The translations under genes were made by a program, and so were the position numbers. Below the pieces are notes generated by a model. It had not been told where the DNA came from, ran no database searches, and saw only the letters and a program-made list of their open reading frames with translations. 64,000 bases of DNA from CAZLMW01 sp964560875 (GTDB taxonomy: Bacteria > Myxococcota_A > UBA9042), in NCBI GenBank assembly GCA_964560875.1, contig CAZLMW010000001.1, positions 164,307 to 228,306 of the forward strand, read 5' to 3'. Below, in pieces: positions 35,005 through 44,187 of this stretch. Numbering within the stretch: the first letter of the stretch is position 1; every line of letters begins with the position of its first letter.

Positions 35005-38000
35005 TCAGGTGTATTCGATGTCGGGCTCGGGTCCGAGCATGGCCGACAGCCTTCGCTCCACGCGGCGCGCATCCAGGACTGCGGTCGCGGCCTTGTAGAC
35101 CTGGGCGGCCTCCTGCAGCAGCGAGCCTACATCATGGTCCGACGTCAGGATGCCGGCCTCGATCAAGTCGGCGAGGGCGACCATGCAATCGCCGCGTTCG
35201 CGCGTCGCGACGCCGTGCGGCAAGAGCTGAAACGCCATCTCGAGCGCGTTGTGGGCGTGGTGGGAGTCGTCGGAAGCAGCGGCAGCACGAGACGCCAGGA
35301 GGTGCGCTTTGACTTGCAGTTCGTTGCGGTGGGCAAGTTCGGCTTGGCGTGCTGACTCCTCCGCGAATGCGAGCGCTCGCGTGTAGATGCCCTGTGCCAT
35401 CTGGATTTCACCGCGTTGGCGCAGCGCGTCGGAGAGGCCAGCGAGGTCGGTCAGCGCGGCGAACGAGCGGCACGCTTTGGCGAGAGCGGCGTCAGCTTCG
35501 TCGATCGCGCCGCGCTCTTTGAGAACCGCCGCAAGCAAGACCGAGACTTCAGCAGCCAACCGCGGCCGGTCGACGCGACCCAATGCGTTGAGCGCTTCGC
35601 CGAGTTGGGCTTCAGCGTCATCGATCTCACCGACATCGCGCAGCGCGAGGGCGAGCGTTCGCAGCGCTTCGGCCTCACGAATGAGGTCGCGGGCGTTGCG
35701 GGCAGCGGCGAGCGCGCGCCGCGAGTAGGTCACTGCACGGTCGCCTTCGCCGGTCTCGCGGTACGCGTCTGCGATTCGAATCGTGAGGTCGGCAGAGAGC
35801 GAAAATGATGGGTCGGCCGGCAATTCAGCGGTGGCACGAAGCCACTGTGCAAGGGCGTCTTCGACGGCGCCGGTTGAGCGCAGGGCATCTCCGAGCACAC
35901 GTCGGACGTACGGCAGCTGCTCAACGGCGTCGTCCGTTTCAGCGGCTTCGAGCACTTCGAGCTGCTGGCGAAGCGGCGTGATCGTCCCATCGGCACGACC
36001 ACCGCGGGTTTCGGCGCCCGCCCATGCGTGTAGGAGGGGCACGCCGAGCACGAACCAGTCGTCGTCGCTCAGGTCGTCGAGACGGCGCAACTCTTCGATC
36101 GCCTCACGTGCGCGATCGCTGGCAGTGTCATCGTCCGCGCGCGCTTCAAGGCAAGCGACAAGTCCGTTGGCGACCTGGGCCAGTCGTCGCGCAGCCGCGG
36201 AGGCATGCCCGCTATCAAGCAGCCGGAGACAATGAGCACGAGCCAGCTCAAAGGCATCGATCGCCTCGGGCACCGCGCCAAGACCGTGCATCGCTTCCGC
36301 AGAGATCCTCGCGTGTTCAGCGGCGGCATCGAAATCGCCGACGCTGGATTCCACCTGGGCGATCCGTTTGGCCCAGAGTTGGGGACGTTCCTGTCCCTTG
36401 GCCTTGAGCCACGCGAGCGCAGCACCGTCGTCGATTTGGACGTCCGGGGCTTCGTCGAACAGGGCGTCACTGAGGTCGCCAAGCATGAACTCGCTGTCGC
36501 CGGACAGCCGACTCGTCGTGCGCATACGGATTGCGCCGGACTGCACGAGTCGCTCAAGGTCTTCGCTGGAGTTGTAGCCCAGGGCCGCGCTGAGCAGCCC
36601 CGGCCACAGCGGAGATCCGACACGGATCGACGCGCAGGCGGCTCGACGCAAACCGGGATCGCTCATGCTTGCCTGAGCTGAGCCGTCCCCGGCCGGAATT
36701 CGGGTGATTGAGCCGGGCGTGATCATGCCGGTCAGGCCGCGCGGGACGTCATCGGTGCGGCAAACCCAGGCCGCCACGACGAGGACGGGGGTCGCTCCAA
36801 GCTGACGGACCAGGCGCCGCAGGAAGCTGCACTCCGAGTCCGTCAGGAATTCGACGCGCTCGAGCACGAGGACGAGTGAGCCGCGGCCGGTGATGGCCCG
36901 CAAGACGTCAGCCAGCGCGGTTCCGGCGGCCATCCGGGCAACTTCGGGAACGCTCCGAGCGTGAGAAAGGTGGGGCGAATCGGGGAAATCGACGCCGAGG
37001 AACATGCCAAGGAGGTGAGCGACCTGGTTGGCGCGCCCGGGTCGATCCGGCATCAGGCTCTGAATCCAGCCGAGCAGCTTTCGACGGCTCACGGGCGCCG
37101 GATCGTCGTCGTACATTTTTGCGCGGCCGCGCACGTCTTCGAACAAGCAGCTGAGCGGGATCCGCGTTTCGGGGTTGGGAATGCGCAATCGGACCACGAC
37201 AGGCACATCGGCGCGTGAACGTGCCTGGCTCGTGAATCCATCGATCGAGTCGTGTAGCGCGCCGCGGGAACGGGACACCAACCCGACGAGCTCGAGGCGC
37301 ACGCGGTCCTTGGCGCGGTCGAGTCGCTCGTCCAGCACGTCCATGGTCGGACCGAGGCGGGTGTCGATGCGCTTGACGTCGCGGCTCTTGATAGCGGTGC
37401 GCCGCATCGCCTTGGACTCGGTGGTCTGGAAGTTTTCGAAGGGCGACAGCTCGTCGAGGAACTCCCTTGCGTTCACGGGCCGGTCGTCGGGCTTCTTGGC
37501 GAGCACGCGCTGGACGAAGGTCTCGAGCGCAGGTGGGAATTTGAGGTCGGGGCGCCGGTCGGCAAGCGGTACCGGGTGCTGCAATTGGTGGGCGCGCAAG
37601 AAGTCTTGCGGGGTCTCGCCGTCGACGGGCAAGTAGCCGGTCAGCATCTCGTAGAAGATGACGCCGAGCGCGTACAGATCGCTCGCGGGGCCCACATCGT
37701 GACCGGCCGCTTGTTCGGGGCTCATGTACGCGGGCGTGCCGAGCACAAGGCGGGTCTGCGTGATCCGCGGGTTGTTGGAGCTGCCCGCGGACTCGATGTG
37801 TTTGGCGAGGCCGAGATCGACAACCTTGACGTAATCTTCGAACGAGCCGATGCGCGTCAGCAGGATGTTATCGGGCTTGAGGTCACGGTGGATGATGCCG
37901 AGATCATGCGCCTCGATAAGCGCTTCGCAGCAGCGCTGAGCCACGCGGACAGCACGCTGCACGTCGAGCCATCGTTCCCGGTCAAGGACGTCACCGAGCG

Positions 38001-38322
38001 ACTCACCGTCGATGTACTCCATCGCGATGTAGGTCTTGCCATGGTCGGTCGCACCGATGGAGAAGACCGTGCACACAAATGGGGAGCGGATCCGGGCGAG
38101 GACGCGCGCTTCCTGGAGGAACCTCTCGTCGGCTTGGAGCTGACGAGCAAGGTCCGAACGCAGCACCTTCAATGCAACGGAACGACCGAGGCGAATATCC
38201 TCCGCCTCGTAGACTGCACCCATGCCGCCGCGCCCGATGAGGCGGACGATCCGGTACATGTTGTCAACGAGTGACGCTACAGGAAGCTCATCATCCATCC
38301 CGTGGAAGCCGTGGATTGCCAA
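35005..38322 (-). CDS. Ser/Thr protein kinase fused to ATPase-like and TPR regions
   Basis: 1105 aa. TTG start at 38322 has AGGAGG 7 bases before it. Kinase domain (about residues 23-290): P-loop GRGGMGAVYEA, VALKVL, catalytic HRDLKPDNILL, activation segment GTPAYMSPEQA. The DFG position reads DLG (VVDLGLAKH), as in several myxobacterial kinases. From about 370 to 650 there is an ATPase-like module (FEDVRGRAKMYDDD, GRGSLVLVLERVEFL) without a clear Walker A, so it may be degenerate. The C-terminal ~400 residues are TPR-like helices. Such kinase-TPR fusions sense or scaffold partners; target unknown. It is 102 bases downstream of ruvB on the same strand. Confidence 0.88.
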   Translation of the reverse strand: MAIHGFHGMDDELPVASLVDNMYRIVRLIGRGGMGAVYEAEDIRLGRSVALKVLRSDLARQLQADERFLQEARVLARIRSPFVCTVFSIGATDHGKTYIAMEYIDGESLGDVLDRERWLDVQRAVRVAQRCCEALIEAHDLGIIHRDLKPDNILLTRIGSFEDYVKVVDLGLAKHIESAGSSNNPRITQTRLVLGTPAYMSPEQAAGHDVGPASDLYALGVIFYEMLTGYLPVDGETPQDFLRAHQLQHPVPLADRRPDLKFPPALETFVQRVLAKKPDDRPVNAREFLDELSPFENFQTTESKAMRRTAIKSRDVKRIDTRLGPTMDVLDERLDRAKDRVRLELVGLVSRSRGALHDSIDGFTSQARSRADVPVVVRLRIPNPETRIPLSCLFEDVRGRAKMYDDDPAPVSRRKLLGWIQSLMPDRPGRANQVAHLLGMFLGVDFPDSPHLSHARSVPEVARMAAGTALADVLRAITGRGSLVLVLERVEFLTDSECSFLRRLVRQLGATPVLVVAAWVCRTDDVPRGLTGMITPGSITRIPAGDGSAQASMSDPGLRRAACASIRVGSPLWPGLLSAALGYNSSEDLERLVQSGAIRMRTTSRLSGDSEFMLGDLSDALFDEAPDVQIDDGAALAWLKAKGQERPQLWAKRIAQVESSVGDFDAAAEHARISAEAMHGLGAVPEAIDAFELARAHCLRLLDSGHASAAARRLAQVANGLVACLEARADDDTASDRAREAIEELRRLDDLSDDDWFVLGVPLLHAWAGAETRGGRADGTITPLRQQLEVLEAAETDDAVEQLPYVRRVLGDALRSTGAVEDALAQWLRATAELPADPSFSLSADLTIRIADAYRETGEGDRAVTYSRRALAAARNARDLIREAEALRTLALALRDVGEIDDAEAQLGEALNALGRVDRPRLAAEVSVLLAAVLKERGAIDEADAALAKACRSFAALTDLAGLSDALRQRGEIQMAQGIYTRALAFAEESARQAELAHRNELQVKAHLLASRAAAASDDSHHAHNALEMAFQLLPHGVATRERGDCMVALADLIEAGILTSDHDVGSLLQEAAQVYKAATAVLDARRVERRLSAMLGPEPDIEYT

Positions 38323-38424
38323 GACGCTGCCTCCTGTACCCTCGAACAGGGCGCTACTGTATGCGACTGCAAGGGGGCGGGCAACGGCGCCACTGTCGAG
38401 CGTTCAGGCAGCGTCGGGTGTGGT

Positions 38425-39471
38425 TCAGAAGAGATTCCCCTGGCCGGGCTCGCCGCCCGATCCAGTCCCGTTGGGAGGTTCGATCCCGAGGTGCTGCCAG
38501 CCTTTGTCCAGCGCGATCCGCCCGCGTGCGGTGCGGGCGAGGTACTCCATCTGGATGAGGAACGGCTCGTAGAAGTTTTCCAGCGTGTCCCGCTGCTCAC
38601 TCAGCGCGGCCGAGAGTGTGTCGATACCCACCGGACCGCCCTTAAACGTCACGCAGAGGGTGCGCAGGTAGCTGCGATCCATCGGGTCGAGGCCGGCGTG
38701 ATCAACTTCGAGGTTGTCCAGCGCTCGCCCGGCGGCAGCGGCGTCGATCGTGGTCGTCCCGGCAACATCGGCGAAATCACGGACACGCCGGAGCAAACGG
38801 TTGGCGATGCGGGGAGTTCCGCGCGCCCGGCGACCGATCTCCGCCGCGGCCTCGGGCAAGACGGCGATATCCAAGAGCTCGGCCGAACGGAGCACTACGG
38901 CCTTCAACTCGTCGGGCGAGTAGTAGTTCAGGCGCGCGACGTACCCGAATCGGTCGCGAAGGGGACCGGTCAAAAGACCGGCTCGGGTTGTGGCACCGAC
39001 GAGTGTGAACGGCTCAAGGGGAAGCTTCACGGTGTGCGCGCCAGGGCCATCGCCGACGACGATGTCGAAGCTGAAGTCTTCCATCGCCGGGTACAGGTTT
39101 TCCTCGATCACCGTGTTCAGCCGGTGGATCTCGTCGATGAAAAGCACGTCGCCCTGGTGCAAGCCGGTCAGGATTCCCGCGAGATCCCCCTTTCGTTCGA
39201 TCGCCGGACCCGACGTGTGCACGAGCCGCGCGCCCATGGCATTCGCGATGAGGTGCGCCAGCGTCGTTTTGCCAAGCCCGGGTGGGCCCGAGAACAGCAT
39301 GTGATCGAGCGCTTCACCGCGTTTGACGGCAGCGCCGATGAAGACCAACAGGTTGTCGATGACGTTGCGCTGGCCGATGTAGCTATCGAAACTATCGGGG
39401 CGAAGTGCCCTGTCGTGAGGGCGATCAGGATCGTTCGCAGAGCCGCTCAGGGGGTCGTCTTCGGATCGCAT
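38425..39471 (-). CDS. ruvB: Holliday junction DNA helicase RuvB
   Basis: 348 aa. Walker A SGPPGLGKTT (about 61-70), Walker B VLFIDEIHRL, sensor GATTRAGLLTGPLRDRFG and the C-terminal winged helix are intact. It drives Holliday junction branch migration with RuvA. Third gene of ruvC-ruvA-ruvB. Confidence 0.97.
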   Translation of the reverse strand: MRSEDDPLSGSANDPDRPHDRALRPDSFDSYIGQRNVIDNLLVFIGAAVKRGEALDHMLFSGPPGLGKTTLAHLIANAMGARLVHTSGPAIERKGDLAGILTGLHQGDVLFIDEIHRLNTVIEENLYPAMEDFSFDIVVGDGPGAHTVKLPLEPFTLVGATTRAGLLTGPLRDRFGYVARLNYYSPDELKAVVLRSAELLDIAVLPEAAAEIGRRARGTPRIANRLLRRVRDFADVAGTTTIDAAAAGRALDNLEVDHAGLDPMDRSYLRTLCVTFKGGPVGIDTLSAALSEQRDTLENFYEPFLIQMEYLARTARGRIALDKGWQHLGIEPPNGTGSGGEPGQGNLF

Positions 39472-39504
39472 CGTGGCTCAATCCAGGGTTGGCGACGGTC
39501 GCCG

Positions 39505-40113
39505 CTAGCTTCGTCTGAGCGCGGTGAGCGCGGACCGTAGCAGTTGGCTGAAGTCGTCGGAAGCGACAGACGCGGCCGCATTTCGGACAGCGGTGTCGGC
39601 CGTGGTCACCTTGTAGCCAAGGTTGATGAGCGCGCTCTTGGCGTCCTGCATGGCGGGCGTCACCTCCACCGTATCCGCCCCGGCCGTCTCGCCTTCGATG
39701 CCGCTGATCAGCTCGGCCGCGAGCTTGTCGCGAAGCCGAACGATGATCAGCTCAGCGGTCCGCTTGCCGATTCCCTTGGCGGCGGTCAGCACGCGCGGTT
39801 GTTCATCGTGAATAGCGCGAGCTACTTGTTTGGGCCCAAGGGCGGTGAGCAGCGCCAGGGCATGTTTGGGCCCTACGCCCGAGACGGACAGCAGGGCCAC
39901 GAACATCTCGCGGGTGGAAGCGGCGAGGAACGCATACAGGGCGATGGCATCTTCTCGGACGATGGTGTGAACGAGCAGCTCGACGGGATCGTGCAGGGCG
40001 AGCCGCCCGATGTCAGCGCCGGTCATCTGCACGCTGTAACCGACACCGTTGACGTCAACGACCGCGTCGCCTTCTCCCAACGCGATGATTCGGCCCTTGA
40101 GCCATGCGATCAT
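39505..40113 (-). CDS. ruvA: Holliday junction DNA-binding protein RuvA
   Basis: 202 aa, normal. N-terminal OB (MIAWLKGRIIALGEG..VDVNGVGYSV), two helix-hairpin-helix motifs (LLSVSGVGPKHALALL, LTAAKGIGKRTAELIIVRL) and C-terminal RuvB-binding domain. Its ATG overlaps the ruvC stop by 4 bases; ruvB follows after 33. Confidence 0.97.
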   Translation of the reverse strand: MIAWLKGRIIALGEGDAVVDVNGVGYSVQMTGADIGRLALHDPVELLVHTIVREDAIALYAFLAASTREMFVALLSVSGVGPKHALALLTALGPKQVARAIHDEQPRVLTAAKGIGKRTAELIIVRLRDKLAAELISGIEGETAGADTVEVTPAMQDAKSALINLGYKVTTADTAVRNAAASVASDDFSQLLRSALTALRRS

Positions 40114-40751
40114 CGTCGTCCTCCCCGTCGTCGTCGCGCATCGGCAACGGCCTTGGCGTACATGGCGCGGGCCGGTGTCATCTCGACGCGGTTGTGCAGC
40201 GACGGCCCCAAGCGCAGGTGCGAAAGAGCGACAGCGAGCGCGTCGGCCTCGTCTTCTTGCGGCAAGGCATCGAGCTTGAGCTGCAGCGCGATCATCTTGC
40301 GAACCTGCTCCTTGGTGGCCCGCCCGGACCCGACGACCTGCCGCTTCACCTTGGTCGGGGTGTATTCGTGCACGTCGATGCCGCGCGATGCCGCCAGTCC
40401 AATCGCGATGCCGCGAGCGTGGCCGAGGACCAGCGCGGTTCGCGGGTTGGTGTGCACGAAGGCCGATTCGACCGCGATCGCCGCGACCTGGTGGCTGTCA
40501 AACACCTCGGTCAGCGCCCGCAACATGTGGCCGAGGCGCAACGGCAATGCGTCGCGCGGATTGGGTGCCAGGACACCGCTCGCGACCCGCAACATTGCGT
40601 TTCCGTCGCGCGCGACGATGCCCCACCCCATGCGGCGGGAGCCGGGATCGATACCGAGGACGGCCTCGATCAGATCGGGTTGTGAGGGTGTGGCGGCCAC
40701 CGCGGATCCGTGTGTGGCGGCCAACATACAGCCGCGCCGATCCGCCGCCAA
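40110..40751 (-). CDS. ruvC: Crossover junction endodeoxyribonuclease RuvC
   Basis: 213 aa as an ORF. The catalytic acidic residues are in LGIDPGSRRMGWG, AVESAFVHTNPRTA and EDEADALAVALSH. The family usually begins near VLGIDPG, so the first ~25 residues (MAADRRGCMLAATHGS...) are probably extra; ATG 40727 is an alternative start. First gene of the ruvCAB operon, divergent from the cyclophilin gene with about 60 bases between. Confidence 0.93.
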   Translation of the reverse strand: MAADRRGCMLAATHGSAVAATPSQPDLIEAVLGIDPGSRRMGWGIVARDGNAMLRVASGVLAPNPRDALPLRLGHMLRALTEVFDSHQVAAIAVESAFVHTNPRTALVLGHARGIAIGLAASRGIDVHEYTPTKVKRQVVGSGRATKEQVRKMIALQLKLDALPQEDEADALAVALSHLRLGPSLHNRVEMTPARAMYAKAVADARRRRGGRR

Positions 40752-40814
40752 GCGCGATGCGGTCGCGTCGACGACTCCTTGGACGTAGAGTTGCCCGCCT
40801 CCAGGAAGCCGCCG

Positions 40815-41912
40815 ATGCCACGCGTCATCTCAATCTGCCTGCTCTTTTCATGCCTCGCGCTCAGCGGCTGCGCCAAGATCGTCGCGTGGATGGACGAAGG
40901 CGCCGTGGCCAAGAGCGGCGCGGTGAAGAAGACCAAGAAGCCGGCCAAGAAGTCGGTTCGCAAGCCCAAACCGGTCGTCAAACCCGTGGCCGTCGACGCA
41001 AAGGGCGCCGTGATCAAGGGCAAGCCTCCGCGCAACTCCGAAAACCTGTTGGACGTGCTATCGGCGCTTCGAACCGAGCTCTCCGTCGGCGAAATCCGCT
41101 ACCTGTCGGCGCGGCTGACACAGCGCACTCTCGCGGCTTACGGCAGCCATCGCGGCCGTCCTTCCGTGCCACCAATCGCCCCGTCGGCGCTGAGACGGCG
41201 ACTTGCTGGAAGAGTGCTGACAATCCGCTACGACGGCGGGCGCGCCGTGATCCAGCTGCAGACACGCGACGAAAAACGGTGGCTCTGGTTCTTCCTCGAG
41301 GACGGGTTTTGGCGGCTCGATCTCGCCGACGATCGCAGTTGGAAGGCGCTTTCACAGACCCCGGGTTCGCAATCGGGTGCGGTGCTCACAGTCAAACAAG
41401 CGACCGCAGGAATCCGCGGCACTGGCCCGCTCGTGGCCGTGTTCAAGACAAGCGCAGGCGCCATTCGCTGTCGGCTCAAGACCGCCGATGCGCCACGAAC
41501 AGCGGCGCATTTCATCGGACTGGCGCGCGGACTGATCGCCACCAAGGACGCATCGACGCCACAACCCACCTGGCAGCGGCGCGCGGTGTATGACGGAACC
41601 CGCTTTCACCGCGTCATCGGTGGCGTCTCGATCGTCGGTGGGCGCACCGATGGTGAAGGCGCTGGCGTGTCGATCTCCGACGAGTTCACGGCCGCTTTGC
41701 GCCACGATCGACCCGGTGTGCTCGGCCTCGCCAACCGAGGGGCCAACACCGGAGCCACGCAGTTCTACATCACGCTCAAGCCTGCTCCGCAGCTTGACGA
41801 CCGCTACAGCATCTTCGGTTTGTGCAAGGATCAGGACGTCATCGCGGCGATCGCTGACAAGCGACCGGCAACCGTGGTGATCAAAAGCGTCGTCGTGCAG
41901 CGCGGGTTCTGA
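40815..41912 (+). CDS. Cyclophilin-type peptidyl-prolyl isomerase lipoprotein
   Basis: 365 aa. Signal peptide MPRVISICLLFSCLALSG, Cys lipobox LSGC, then a Lys/Pro-rich linker, an uncharacterised middle domain (residues about 75-210), and a C-terminal cyclophilin domain (about 225-365) with YDGTRFHRVIGGVSIVGG, VLGLANRGANTGATQFYITL and LDDRYSIFGL. It may assist periplasmic or outer-membrane protein folding. Confidence 0.88.
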   Translation: MPRVISICLLFSCLALSGCAKIVAWMDEGAVAKSGAVKKTKKPAKKSVRKPKPVVKPVAVDAKGAVIKGKPPRNSENLLDVLSALRTELSVGEIRYLSARLTQRTLAAYGSHRGRPSVPPIAPSALRRRLAGRVLTIRYDGGRAVIQLQTRDEKRWLWFFLEDGFWRLDLADDRSWKALSQTPGSQSGAVLTVKQATAGIRGTGPLVAVFKTSAGAIRCRLKTADAPRTAAHFIGLARGLIATKDASTPQPTWQRRAVYDGTRFHRVIGGVSIVGGRTDGEGAGVSISDEFTAALRHDRPGVLGLANRGANTGATQFYITLKPAPQLDDRYSIFGLCKDQDVIAAIADKRPATVVIKSVVVQRGF

Positions 41913-41944
41913 ACCCGGCTTTGTCATCACGGGGGGGAGGCCGT

Positions 41945-43921
41945 CTACTCTTCGAAGTACTCGCGGCCAAAACGCTTGGCGAGCTCTGGCTTGTCGATCG
42001 ATTTGGCCAGCGCTTCCTCGTAGGTGACCTTGCCCGACTTCACGAGCTTCTCGAGCTCCTCGTTGAGCAGCTGGTTACCCATCTTCTTGGCGGTGAGCAT
42101 GATGTTGGGGATCTGGTGCATCTTGCCTTCGCGGATCAGGTTGCTGATCGCCGCACTGCCCACCATGATCTCGAGCGCCGCGATGCGACCGCCGCCTTTC
42201 TTCCTCAACAATGTCTGGGCGACGACGCCCTTGAGCGCCTCGGCCACACCGGCCCGGACCGCTCCCTGCTGTTCGGGTGGGAACAGGTCGACGATACGTT
42301 CCACGGTGCTAACCGCGGTCGCGGTGTGGAGCGTGCCGAAGACGAGGTGACCGGTGTTGGCGGTCTCGACGGCCATGGAAACGGTCGTGATGTCGCGAAG
42401 CTCACCGACGAGCACGATGTCGGGATCTTGGCGCAACGCCGCCTTGAGCGCGCGCTTGAAGCCCTGCGAGTGCACCCCCATTTCGCGCTGGTTGATCAGC
42501 GCCTTGCGGCTCTTGTGCACGAACTCGATGGGGTCTTCCATCGTGATGATATGGGTACGGCGCCCCTTGTTGATGTAGTCGATCATGGCGGCCAGGGTCG
42601 TGGACTTGCCGCTGCCGGTGGGGCCGGTCACCAAAACCATACCCTTGGGATGATCGCAGAGCTTCGCGATGGTCTTGGGAAGCCCGAGTTGCTCGAATGT
42701 CAGGATCTTGGTCGGGATGGTTCGCAGCACGCCGCAGATGCCAAGCCGATCCATGAACAGGTTGACGCGGAAACGGGAGATGCCGGGCAGCGCGTAGGCG
42801 AAGTCGACGTCATTGCCCTCGCCTGTGCCGCGAAACTCTACGATCTGCCGGTCGCTCATGATCGGCTCGAAGAGCTCCATGACCGTTTCGGATCCGAGCT
42901 CGCGGGCCTCTGCGATCTCGCGAATCTCACCATCGATGCGCCAGCGAGGCTTGTGCAACGCGGACAGGTGAAGATCCGATGCGCCTTCGGCCACCATGCG
43001 CTTGAGAAGCGCGTCGAGCTTGGGGTTGTTCTCGCGTTGCGGGCCGTGTTTGCGCACGACCGGGCCGCCAGGAAGTGCGTTGGCGGTGCCGACAGGTCCC
43101 GTCTGAGTAGACGTTACGGCCGGGATGGGCGCCGGAAGCGGGGCCGATGTCATGCCAAAGGCGGGCGGTGGCATCGCGGCAGGAGCACCGGCGGGGGCGG
43201 ACTCGAGGTTGATTCCAGCGCCCTGGGCCAGCCTTTCAAAGTCGGCAGCCGACAACTGAACGGGGTGCACCTCGTCGCTCGAGCATTGGGCGCGCACGGC
43301 CTGCAACGACCCGGCGGTCAGCCCCCCGACAAAGCCCACAAAGAGCCTCTTGCCCTGCCTGCGCAGGGGCAACACGCGGTGGCGAAATACGACCGATTCC
43401 GGCAAGGCCGACGCGACGTCGCCCGAAGGACCACCCAGTTTGGCCGCGTCGTATTGTGTCAGCGGGAACTCTCTTTCGCTTTCGTCCAACCGAGTTGCCA
43501 GCGCGCCCATCGTCTGTCGCGCGAAGGCCGATGAGCGAGCAAAGGACGCCGGCAAGCTGTCAGCGGGAAACTCGAGCGCTAACACTTGCTCGGTCGCCAT
43601 AACGGTTCCGCGCATCGGTTTACCGAGCACCGCTTCGACCAATCCGTAGGTGCCGGGACCGCCGGCGCGACGCACCTCGACAGGCCGATCGGAGCCATCA
43701 ACGCGCACAAACTCGCGAACCCGCCCGTTGAGAGTCACGCCAAATGCACGGGCCGCGCTCGACTGGCGTCCGATGGTCTCGTTGGGGTTGTAGTGGACCA
43801 GCTCCCCGAGCTCGGCAATAGCGCCGAGGGTGCTGTTTTCGAGGCCGCGGAAGAACGCATTCTTGGCCATCGCGGCGGCGACTTTGGGCAACAGTTCGCG
43901 GGTGACAGGCTGTTTTTTCAT
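41945..43921 (-). CDS. PilT-type ATPase with N-terminal cyclic-nucleotide-binding and MshEN-like domains
   Basis: 658 aa, against about 350 for plain PilT. The N-terminal ~130 residues read like a cNMP-binding beta roll (VHYNPNETIGRQSSAARAFG, LNGRVREFVRVDG, GTYGLVEAVLGKPMRGTVMA). Residues about 150-235 (ESVVFRHRVLPLRRQGKRLFVGFV, LQAVRAQCSSDEVHPVQLSA) look like the N-terminal domain of GspE/MshE that can bind c-di-GMP. After a Pro/Ala linker, PilT follows from about 310: Walker A GPTGSGKSTT (about 431-440), TMEDPIEF, DPDIVLVGELRD, GHLVFGTLHT. It could couple twitching motility to nucleotide second messengers. Upstream (43922-44187) I see no gene. Confidence 0.85.
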   Translation of the reverse strand: MKKQPVTRELLPKVAAAMAKNAFFRGLENSTLGAIAELGELVHYNPNETIGRQSSAARAFGVTLNGRVREFVRVDGSDRPVEVRRAGGPGTYGLVEAVLGKPMRGTVMATEQVLALEFPADSLPASFARSSAFARQTMGALATRLDESEREFPLTQYDAAKLGGPSGDVASALPESVVFRHRVLPLRRQGKRLFVGFVGGLTAGSLQAVRAQCSSDEVHPVQLSAADFERLAQGAGINLESAPAGAPAAMPPPAFGMTSAPLPAPIPAVTSTQTGPVGTANALPGGPVVRKHGPQRENNPKLDALLKRMVAEGASDLHLSALHKPRWRIDGEIREIAEARELGSETVMELFEPIMSDRQIVEFRGTGEGNDVDFAYALPGISRFRVNLFMDRLGICGVLRTIPTKILTFEQLGLPKTIAKLCDHPKGMVLVTGPTGSGKSTTLAAMIDYINKGRRTHIITMEDPIEFVHKSRKALINQREMGVHSQGFKRALKAALRQDPDIVLVGELRDITTVSMAVETANTGHLVFGTLHTATAVSTVERIVDLFPPEQQGAVRAGVAEALKGVVAQTLLRKKGGGRIAALEIMVGSAAISNLIREGKMHQIPNIMLTAKKMGNQLLNEELEKLVKSGKVTYEEALAKSIDKPELAKRFGREYFEE

Positions 43922-44187
43922 GGGGCTCCAACTCGGACCGGCCAGCGGCGCCGGCGAACGTGGCTCAATGAGTGCATGGACGGCGGCAATCTACCAAGGC
44001 GATCCCAGCGCGTCGATGCGACGCGGCCGCACCCGATGCGTTGTTGGTATTCTTCGCAGCGCGAGCGCTGCTGCGCGCCAGGCGAGCCTCGGGCATCGCG
44101 GCTTTGCCAATCCCCAGACGGACACATGTGGTGCTGCGAACCTGCCCGACTCAAACGATCCGCACCCGGCCGCGAACGGTCCGGTGC

